Below are positions 7,189 to 12,695 of a stretch of 12,695 nt of DNA, in pieces. Position numbers and translations under genes: made by a program. The stretch covers positions 343 through 13,037 of the forward strand of contig MHFC01000134.1 of assembly GCA_001804025.1 (NCBI GenBank). The letters are read 5' to 3'. Position 1 is the first letter of the stretch, and each line of letters opens with the position of its first letter. The notes under the pieces are model-generated. The model was not told the origin of the DNA and made no database searches. It saw only the letters and a list, made by a program, of their open reading frames with translations. The stretch comes from Omnitrophica bacterium GWA2_52_8 (GTDB lineage Bacteria; Omnitrophota; Omnitrophia; Omnitrophales; Aquincolibacteriaceae).

Positions 7189-7227
7189 CGGTTTTCTTAT
7201 CGATTCACCTAAGCGATGAGAAAACCG
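7189..7227. other. 14-bp hairpin directly after the hisF stop codon
   Basis: CGGTTTTCTTATCG (7189-7202) pairs with CGATGAGAAAACCG (7214-7227), one T-G wobble, 11-base loop. It begins the base after the previous hairpin ends and stops two bases before the hisF stop. For hisF mRNA it could protect the 3' end, but there is no U-run for intrinsic termination. Confidence 0.85.
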
Positions 7228-7229
7228 GA

Positions 7230-7985
7230 CTAACTACGGATAGGGATACCTCGCTGAGACAGGTACTTTTTTGCCTCAGAAATAGAAATTTCGCCGAAAT
7301 GAAAGATAGAAGCCGCCAAACAGGCGTCTGCATTTCCTTCGGCAAAAGCATCATATAGATGTTCAAGATTGCCGGCTCCACCGGATGCGATAACCGGTAA
7401 GTTAACAGCGCTCGAGATCGCTTTGAGAAGCGCAATGTCGTAACCATCTTTGGTGCCGTCCCGGTCCATGCTTGTCAAAAGAATTTCGCCGGCGCCTCGC
7501 TGCTGACCTTCACGGGCCCATGATAGGACGTCAAGATTTGTCACATTGCGTCCCCCGTGAGTATAGACCCGCCACGAATCACCGAATTTTTTGGCGTCGA
7601 TTGCCAAAACGATGCATTGAGCTCCGAAATGACCACTGGCCCGATTGATAAATTCAGGATTTTCTACGGCGGCAGTATTCAATGAAACCTTGTCGCAGCC
7701 GGCCTTCAAGAGATCGCGGATGTCTTGCAGCGTTTGAATGCCGCCGCCTACAGTGAACGGGATATAAACCGATTCGGCTACACGAGTGACGATATCAATC
7801 ATCGTTTGTCGGCGTTCGTGAGATGCGGTGATGTCTAAAAAAACCAGCTCATCTGCCATGGCCTTGTCATACGCTTTGGCGCAAGCGACCGGATCTCCGG
7901 CGTCCCTCAAATTGACGAATTGAACGCCTTTGACGACTCGTCCGTCTTTGACATCCAAACATGGAATGATGCGTTTTGCGAGCAT
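7230..7985 (-). CDS. hisF: Imidazole glycerol phosphate synthase cyclase subunit
   Basis: Uses ammonia delivered by HisH to turn PRFAR into imidazole glycerol phosphate and AICAR. It is a 251-aa (beta/alpha)8 barrel of standard length. Features: [20 protein letters not shown] with catalytic D11, FTVGGGIQT (77-85), LAIDAKK with catalytic D130, [13 protein letters not shown] (171-183) and ASGGAGN (200-206). The ATG at 7985 fits the family N terminus exactly, though no clear Shine-Dalgarno precedes it. It is separated from its partner hisH by hisA and the unknown membrane gene. The stop TAG is followed after two bases by a 14-bp hairpin. It is the last his gene of the cluster. Confidence 0.98.
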   Translation of the reverse strand: MLAKRIIPCLDVKDGRVVKGVQFVNLRDAGDPVACAKAYDKAMADELVFLDITASHERRQTMIDIVTRVAESVYIPFTVGGGIQTLQDIRDLLKAGCDKVSLNTAAVENPEFINRASGHFGAQCIVLAIDAKKFGDSWRVYTHGGRNVTNLDVLSWAREGQQRGAGEILLTSMDRDGTKDGYDIALLKAISSAVNLPVIASGGAGNLEHLYDAFAEGNADACLAASIFHFGEISISEAKKYLSQRGIPIRS

Positions 7986-8004
7986 GGTGAAATAAACCGG
8001 GGGG

Positions 8005-8415
8005 TTAAAACCGGTCTTTATTAATATGCTGTTTCAAAGTGGAGAGCGCCGCGGAACTAAAAGCATAAAGATGAAGGATGAGCGATAAAAAATAAAAAAG
8101 AATCCCTACCAGCAGCAAAACCGCGTCCTGCGGTGTGACAGGAGAAAGATGCCCTTTGTGCCATAGAAGCGACACGATGACTACCGGGACAAAAAAGAGA
8201 ACCCAACCCGCGGCGGAGTGCTTAAAATATTGTCTCCTGGCATCGCGGTACCAGTCCCGGTTTTTGACTTCTTTGACTAAGGTCCGGATCCCGCAGAGAA
8301 TGCGGAAGCGGAAATAAAGAGAGACGAAGAGGTATGCCAAGGCAACGATTGACCATGACCAGTCACGTTGTGTCACCATCATATCAAAATAAGATTTGAA
8401 GGTATCTGCGTTCAT
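8005..8415 (-). CDS. Unknown small membrane protein inside the his cluster
   Basis: I do not recognise this 136-aa protein. It shows three hydrophobic segments, at about 20-38 ([14 protein letters not shown]), 68-85 ([18 protein letters not shown]) and 98-120 ([22 protein letters not shown]). Between the first two is a basic and aromatic loop ([20 protein letters not shown]). No signal peptide, cysteine pair or catalytic motif is evident. The ATG overlaps the hisA stop by four bases and hisF follows after 19 bp, so it should be co-translated with the his enzymes. The frame is uninterrupted and its position argues that it is real. A role in histidine synthesis is only suggested by position; an unrelated membrane protein caught in the operon is equally possible. 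Confidence 0.85.
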   Translation of the reverse strand: MNADTFKSYFDMMVTQRDWSWSIVALAYLFVSLYFRFRILCGIRTLVKEVKNRDWYRDARRQYFKHSAAGWVLFFVPVVIVSLLWHKGHLSPVTPQDAVLLLVGILFYFLSLILHLYAFSSAALSTLKQHINKDRF

Positions 8416-9143
8416 GATCTCCGAGACTGGATGACTGCCAGCGCTTGCTTTAGGTCCAATGCGCCTTCATAAAGTGCCTTACCGATGATAGCACCCTCAA
8501 AATTTTCAGCACGAATCTTCCGGATATCCAAAATATCGGCGAGAGTGCTTATGCCTCCTGACAAAATAATGCGGGATTTGGACCTTTCAAGCACGCGTGC
8601 GAGCTCCGTAACATTAGGCCCCTTCAGCATTCCGTCTTTTAAGATATCGGTATAAATAATGGTTTCCAAAGGGAAATTATTTAATACCTCGAGCATCCCA
8701 AACAAGGTGATCCCCTTAGATTGAAGCCATCCCTCCGTCTGGACCCTGTTATTGCGGCAATCGAGGCCGACCGCAATTTGGGAACCAAACTGAGCTAGCA
8801 TCTTGCCGAGAAAATCCGAATCGAGTGCCTTTGTCCCGATGATGATGCGGTCAACGCCCTCGCCGATTGCGGCCTCCGCAGACTCTTGATTCCGGATGCC
8901 CCCGCCGAATTGAAGCTTACAAGTTGTCGCTTTTTTGATTTCCCGGACTGCGGCCAAGTTACGCATCACGCCATCGCGAGCGCCGTTAAGATCTACAATA
9001 TGGAGCCATTCAGCGCCGTCGTCCTGCCATTTTTTAGCAAAAACCGAGGGGGTCGAAGAGTACACGGTTTGTTGCTGATAATCCCCGCGGGTCAAGCGCA
9101 CCACCTTACCGTCAAATAGGTCGATTGCAGGAAACAAAATCAT
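8412..9143 (-). CDS. hisA: ProFAR isomerase (phosphoribosylformimino-AICAR-P isomerase)
   Basis: Opens the aminoaldose of ProFAR to the aminoketose PRFAR, the substrate of HisF. The 243 residues form a (beta/alpha)8 barrel: MILFPAIDLFDGKVVRLTRGD with catalytic D8, HIVDLNGARDG (48-58), FGGGIR (79-84), VGLDCR with catalytic D128, YTDILKDGML (164-173) and LSGGIS (194-199). It lacks signs of the bifunctional PriA type beyond shared barrel motifs, and a trpF is present nearby, so isomerase activity on histidine intermediates alone is expected. It overlaps hisH by ATGA at its start and the membrane gene by ATGA at its end; GAGG lies seven bases before the start. Confidence 0.97.
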   Translation of the reverse strand: MILFPAIDLFDGKVVRLTRGDYQQQTVYSSTPSVFAKKWQDDGAEWLHIVDLNGARDGVMRNLAAVREIKKATTCKLQFGGGIRNQESAEAAIGEGVDRIIIGTKALDSDFLGKMLAQFGSQIAVGLDCRNNRVQTEGWLQSKGITLFGMLEVLNNFPLETIIYTDILKDGMLKGPNVTELARVLERSKSRIILSGGISTLADILDIRKIRAENFEGAIIGKALYEGALDLKQALAVIQSRRS

Positions 9144-9784
9144 CGAATGGCCTCAGCGGTTGTTATTGAGGAATGTCCGTTCCAATGCGTAAAATTCTCT
9201 AGGAGTTTCAGGCCTGCGGACTGGCTTTTTTCCGGATGAAATTGAGTTGCGAAGATATTGCGCCAGGCAATCATTGCGGCGAATGTCTGCGAGCCGTACC
9301 GGCAAATGCCCGCGACGGTGTTTTGATCCCGCGGAACACCATAATAGGAATGAACAAAATAAAAATAGCTGCGATTCTTGATGCCGGATAAAAGGGGGTG
9401 CTGTATTTGCAGGTCGACGGAGTTCCACCCCATGTGCGGAATTTTACCTTGGGAGGGATCGAAAGAGCGGACATCGCCGGATAAGAGCGCCAACCCGGGA
9501 ACGCCCTCTGATTCTTTGCTGAATTCAAACAAGAGCTGGAGCCCGAGGCAGATGCCGAGAAAGGGACCGCCCGATGAAATAAATTGACGCAGAGGCGCGG
9601 TAAGTTTTCTTTTTTCAAGCTCCGTCATGGCCTGGCCAAAAGCCCCCACGCCCGGCAATATGACTTTTTGAGCGTGTCCGATGACTTCCGGATCGGAGGA
9701 AACGCATACACGGGCCCCCATAAGCTCTAGGGCTTTGCTTACGCTTCGGAGATTCCCCATTCCGTAATCAATGACGGCAATCAT
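9140..9784 (-). CDS. hisH: Imidazole glycerol phosphate synthase glutaminase subunit
   Basis: Class I glutamine amidotransferase that feeds ammonia to HisF. It has 214 aa. The N terminus MIAVIDYGMGNLRSVSKAL and the oxyanion-strand segment ILPGVGAFGQAM are typical, and the triad is C79 in GICLGLQ, H183 and E185 in TQFHPEKSQ. IPHMGWN (115-121) and YFVHSYY (142-148) are HisH-specific and separate it from TrpG. It lies 18 bp after hisB without a clear Shine-Dalgarno and overlaps hisA by four bases. Confidence 0.97.
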   Translation of the reverse strand: MIAVIDYGMGNLRSVSKALELMGARVCVSSDPEVIGHAQKVILPGVGAFGQAMTELEKRKLTAPLRQFISSGGPFLGICLGLQLLFEFSKESEGVPGLALLSGDVRSFDPSQGKIPHMGWNSVDLQIQHPLLSGIKNRSYFYFVHSYYGVPRDQNTVAGICRYGSQTFAAMIAWRNIFATQFHPEKSQSAGLKLLENFTHWNGHSSITTAEAIR

Positions 9785-9800
9785 AATGAAGTGGCTTTAA

Positions 9801-9821
9801 GACTAAAGTTTCCCTTTAGTC
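9801..9821. other. 8-bp perfect hairpin across the hisB stop codon
   Basis: GACTAAAG (9801-9808) and CTTTAGTC (9814-9821) flank a 5-base loop and include the hisB TAG. No T-tract follows. It lies just upstream of hisH, which lacks a clear ribosome binding site, so it may affect coupling or mRNA processing, or may be incidental. Confidence 0.6.
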
Positions 9822-10405
9822 GAGGGAATTCCCCTGACGCGGGAGTCGATTTGAACGGCTTGGTCCAGGGCTTTCGCGGTGGCTTTGAAAACGCCCTCAA
9901 TGATGTGGTGTGAGTCATGACCGGTCAGGATCTCAATGTGCATATTGATACCGGAATGCTGGCAAAATGCTTTCATGAATTCCATAGCGTCGTGAAAAGA
10001 ATAATTTTCAAGGCGCGAAAACTTTACGCCCTTGGATTTGGATATGTGCAGTGAAGGCCTTCCGGATATGTCCAAAGTCACCTTCGCCAGCACTTCGTCC
10101 ATCGGCACACTGGCAAAGCCGTAGCGGCGTATTTTTTCTTTTTTTCCAAGTGCTTTTGAAAATGCCTGGCCCAGCGTGATGCCGACGTCTTCATTGGTGT
10201 GATGAATGTCGACATCAAGGTCGCCTACGGCTTTGGTCCGGAGATCGAATAAGCCATGGCGGCCCAGCAGGTCTAACATGTGATTGAGAAACGGGAGGCC
10301 CGTTTCATTGCGATGTATCCCCGAACCGTCAAGGTTCAGTTCAATGCGGATATTGGTCTCATTCGTAATGCGCGTGATGAGCGCCTTGCGTTGCTTTGCT
10401 TTCAT
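9803..10405 (-). CDS. hisB: Imidazoleglycerol-phosphate dehydratase
   Basis: Manganese enzyme that dehydrates imidazole glycerol phosphate to imidazole acetol phosphate. Its 200 residues correspond to the monofunctional dehydratase, without the phosphatase domain found in enterobacterial HisB. Signature elements: GLPFLNHMLDLLGRHG (36-51), DIHHTNEDVG with metal ligands H68, H69 and E72, MDEVLAKV, and DSHHIIEGVFKA with H166, H167 and E170. The start overlaps the hisD stop by four bases and has a strong AAGGAG (10414-10419) eight bases upstream. Confidence 0.98.
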   Translation of the reverse strand: MKAKQRKALITRITNETNIRIELNLDGSGIHRNETGLPFLNHMLDLLGRHGLFDLRTKAVGDLDVDIHHTNEDVGITLGQAFSKALGKKEKIRRYGFASVPMDEVLAKVTLDISGRPSLHISKSKGVKFSRLENYSFHDAMEFMKAFCQHSGINMHIEILTGHDSHHIIEGVFKATAKALDQAVQIDSRVRGIPSTKGKL

Positions 10406-11664
10406 TGCGGCAACTCCTTTTTCTCGGTGCCTTTATTGACGAAGCGGGCCTCAAGAGAAATGCGGTGCAAAACCAGCCCCTCCATTTCCGTGAGCTTTTG
10501 GACATGCTGCCGCGTTTTTTCAAGGGCTTCTTTGGTGTAAGAAATGACCTGTGTACTTTTGATAAAGCTCGATGCGCTTAACGGTGAAAAATAGCGCGCC
10601 GTTCCCCCAGTGGGTAATACGTGACTGGGTCCGGCGATATAATCACCAATGACTGCGGGCGAATAGGGACCGAGAAAAATGGCGCCGGCATGCTTGATGT
10701 CTTTAAGTAATTTTTCTGGATTTTCGGTCATAATTTCTAAATGCTCGGGGGCGATTTCATTGACCGCATCACAGGCTTCCGCCAATGTTTTGACGAGGAT
10801 AATATAGCCCGTATCGACCCGCTTGCGCACGGACTCCACAATTTTCTTGGAGTTCGTGATCAAATAGGCAATGCCGCCCGCATGCTCGGCTTGGGCCAGA
10901 AGATCACAGGTTATGAAGTCCGCATCCCCCGTTGCATCGGCAATGACTGCAACTTCACTCGGTCCGGCCACCATATCGATATCCACAAATCCGTAAACTT
11001 GCCGTTTGGCCTCGGTCACATAAGGATTGCCCGGGCCTACGATCTTATCGACTCGTTTTATCGTACGCGTTCCAAAGGCCATTGCGGCAATAGCCTGTGC
11101 TCCGCCGACCCGATAAATTTCACTGACACCGAGTAAATTTGCAACCGCAAGAATATGCGGGTCAATCTCGCCCGTATCCCGGTTCGGCGGCGTGCAAATG
11201 ACAATTTCGGAAACCCCGGCGACTTTGGCGGGGATCACGCTCATATAGACCGTCGAAACAAGGGGCGCCTGACCGCCGGGAATATAGACCCCGATACGCT
11301 CGAGGGAGCGGTATATTTTAGACAAATAAATCCCGTTATCCGATTTGATTTCAAACGACTGTTTCAATTCCCGTTCATAGTAGTCTTTGACATTATCGGT
11401 TATCTGTTTCAGGATCGGAACAAGCTCCACATGAAGCTGTTCAAAGGCACGGTTAATGTCGCCTTGGGAGACGCGGATCCGTTTTAGCGGTAAATCAATA
11501 CCGTCAAACTCGCGGGTAAACCGGCGAATCGCAACATCGCCGCGCTCCTGGACTTCCGTGACGATGCGGTTAACTTTTTTAAAAATATCTTTATTGTGCG
11601 ACCGCATCGTTTCACGTGATATTTTTTTTAATGTTGTTTTATTATCCCATTCAAAAACTTGCAT
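10402..11664 (-). CDS. hisD: Histidinol dehydrogenase
   Basis: Zinc enzyme that oxidises histidinol to histidine in two NAD-dependent steps. Length 420 aa, near the family norm. Visible: GVYIPGGQAPL (125-135), VGGAQAIAAMA, VGPGNPYVTEAKR, MVAGPSEV, zinc ligands Q258 and H261 in AQAEHAGG, the acid-base pair E307/H308 in IAPEHLE, D341 in GDYIAGPSHVLPTGGTARY, and H400 in LHRISLEAR. It opens the his cluster 13 bp after alaS, with no promoter-like space and only a poor Shine-Dalgarno, so it is probably transcribed through from alaS or beyond. Confidence 0.98.
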   Translation of the reverse strand: MQVFEWDNKTTLKKISRETMRSHNKDIFKKVNRIVTEVQERGDVAIRRFTREFDGIDLPLKRIRVSQGDINRAFEQLHVELVPILKQITDNVKDYYERELKQSFEIKSDNGIYLSKIYRSLERIGVYIPGGQAPLVSTVYMSVIPAKVAGVSEIVICTPPNRDTGEIDPHILAVANLLGVSEIYRVGGAQAIAAMAFGTRTIKRVDKIVGPGNPYVTEAKRQVYGFVDIDMVAGPSEVAVIADATGDADFITCDLLAQAEHAGGIAYLITNSKKIVESVRKRVDTGYIILVKTLAEACDAVNEIAPEHLEIMTENPEKLLKDIKHAGAIFLGPYSPAVIGDYIAGPSHVLPTGGTARYFSPLSASSFIKSTQVISYTKEALEKTRQHVQKLTEMEGLVLHRISLEARFVNKGTEKKELPQ

Positions 11665-11677
11665 AGACCGGCCGTTG

Positions 11678-12695
11678 TTAGTTTTTCAGGTTGAGGTTTA
11701 AAAGTTTAAGATGATTGATAAGTTCCTTCTGAACATTCTCTCTAAATTCTTGAAGATTACCCGGGGCTTTGACTCCGCCCTGGACAAAATCTTTTCGTCC
11801 TCCACCCGTCGCCTTTGTGACGGAGGCGAATTTCTTCCAAAGTTCGCGGGCATCAATCTGTGAAGTGTCGAGATTTCCGCTTAGGCCCAAGACGAAGTGC
11901 GCATTGTTCGCAACAACTGTCCCTAACAAAAACACAGAATTGTCCGACATGGTTTTAAGTTTGTCATAAAGGGTCCGCAATTCCGGCGGTTGAATGTTTT
12001 CCAGCATCCCCATCACCAGGCGCAAATTCCCGGCAGGTTGACTGCTTTCCAATATTGATTTCGGGTCAATTTTTGAATGAGGCGCTGATTTAATGTTTTT
12101 ATCGATTTGTTTTATCTGGTCCTGTAGCTTTTGTATGCGGGAAAGCGCTTCTTTAGGCTGTGTTTTAAGCTGCACCGCAATGGAGTTCATACTGTCACGC
12201 ATGGACCGGATATGGTGAATCGCCCTATCCCCCGTGACGGCTTCGATTCTGCGCGTTCCGCTGGCAATCGATGTGTCACTCAAGAAAAAAAATGAGCCGA
12301 TGTCTCCCGTCATGCGGCAATGAGTTCCTCCGCAAAGTTCCTTGCTGAATCCGGGCACGCTGACAACACGGACCTGCGCATCATATTTGTCGCCGAAAAA
12401 GGCTAACGCGCCTTCATTCTTCGCGTCCGAAAGGCTCTTCTCTTCTTTGCCGACCGGTGAATTCTTAAGAATTTCGCCATTCACCAGATCCTCGATCCCA
12501 GCCACTTGTTCGGTTGTCAAAGCCTGTGCATAGGAGTAGTCGAATCTTAATTTTTCCGGACTGACCAAAGAACCCAGCTGCCGCACCTGAGGGCCGAGTG
12601 TTTTTCTTAACGCCGCGTGCAGCAAATGGGTTGCCGTATGATTACGCATGGTTGCCGCTCTTTTTCTTGCATCAACCTTTGCCGTAACCGACAGC
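11678..12695 (-). CDS. alaS: Alanyl-tRNA synthetase, C-terminal part (5' end outside window)
   Basis: Attaches alanine to tRNA-Ala and hydrolyses mischarged seryl- or glycyl-tRNA. The frame is open to the right edge, giving about 338 visible residues of a protein usually near 870. They cover the editing domain, with the zinc motif HTATHLLHAALR and CGGTH plus GDIGSFFFLSDTSIASGTRRIEA. Then follow a coiled-coil-like stretch (EALSRIQKLQDQIKQIDKNI) and the C-Ala domain with GGGRKDFVQGG. The catalytic domain is out of view. One oddity is DYSYA where many homologues have a histidine (DFSHF). It ends 13 bp before hisD, an unusual but plausible operon neighbour. Confidence 0.97.
   Translation of the reverse strand, partial: LSVTAKVDARKRAATMRNHTATHLLHAALRKTLGPQVRQLGSLVSPEKLRFDYSYAQALTTEQVAGIEDLVNGEILKNSPVGKEEKSLSDAKNEGALAFFGDKYDAQVRVVSVPGFSKELCGGTHCRMTGDIGSFFFLSDTSIASGTRRIEAVTGDRAIHHIRSMRDSMNSIAVQLKTQPKEALSRIQKLQDQIKQIDKNIKSAPHSKIDPKSILESSQPAGNLRLVMGMLENIQPPELRTLYDKLKTMSDNSVFLLGTVVANNAHFVLGLSGNLDTSQIDARELWKKFASVTKATGGGRKDFVQGGVKAPGNLQEFRENVQKELINHLKLLNLNLKN

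Larger units (their letters stand above)
6618..7229. other. 612-bp non-coding interval between hisF and trpE, built of hairpins
   Basis: This is the only stretch over 300 bp without a gene. No convincing protein-coding frame exists on either strand. From the trpE side it holds an AT-rich leader (6618-6650), two identical 234-bp units (6651-6884, 6885-7118), and a unique segment of abutting hairpins (7119-7227) ending two bases short of the hisF stop codon. None of the hairpins is followed by a T-tract on either strand, so they do not look like intrinsic terminators. I found no transposase, tRNA-like end, CRISPR array or riboswitch core that I recognise. Confidence 0.85.

Noticed and set aside
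6651..7227. Integron attC sites or an IS/MITE with terminal inverted repeats
   Set aside because: No paired RYYYAAC/GTTRRRY core sites, no transposase or integrase, no terminal inverted repeats and no target duplication at the ends.
7189..7227. Intrinsic terminator after hisF
   Set aside because: Strong stem but no U-run on the minus strand after it.

Overview
The window is a compact bacterial biosynthetic locus. All 13 genes lie on the minus strand, so transcription runs from the right edge to the left. In that order they are: the 3' part of alaS; a histidine cluster hisD-hisB-hisH-hisA-(unknown membrane protein)-hisF; a 612-bp non-coding interval full of hairpins; a tryptophan cluster trpE-trpG-trpD-trpC-trpF; and a cytoplasmic PAS histidine kinase followed by an NtrC-type sigma-54 response regulator cut by the left edge. 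Genes overlap by 1-29 bp or are separated by 0-19 bp everywhere except the hisF-trpE interval, so the window looks like two adjacent operons, or one superoperon with an internal promoter.

The organism is a bacterium with balanced base composition and a sigma-54 enhancer-binding protein. The unfused TrpG/TrpD/TrpC/TrpF, monofunctional HisB and linkage of his, trp and alaS do not settle its taxonomy. An uncultured Gram-negative lineage of the Omnitrophota or deltaproteobacterial kind is a guess.

Histidine side: HisD, HisB, HisA and the HisH/HisF glutaminase-cyclase pair keep their catalytic residues. hisG, hisI/hisE and hisC are not here and must lie elsewhere. A 136-aa three-helix membrane protein that I do not recognise sits between hisA and hisF, overlapping hisA by ATGA.

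Tryptophan side: TrpE/TrpG (anthranilate synthase), TrpD, TrpC and TrpF make indole-glycerol phosphate. trpB and trpA are absent. Where they often lie there is instead a two-component system whose kinase gene starts inside the 3' end of trpF.

The most unusual part is 6618-7229. It holds a perfect 234-bp tandem duplication (6651-6884 and 6885-7118). Each copy carries a promoter-like TTGACA/CATACT pair facing trpE, overlapped by a palindrome, and a row of long hairpins. Beyond the duplication, further hairpins abut each other up to the end of hisF. The three stems with a single imperfect pair all have a G-U wobble when read as the plus strand and an A-C mismatch when read as the minus strand. 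This hints that the folded molecule is plus-strand RNA (antisense to his/trp) or plus single-stranded DNA. No known RNA family or mobile element was recognised.
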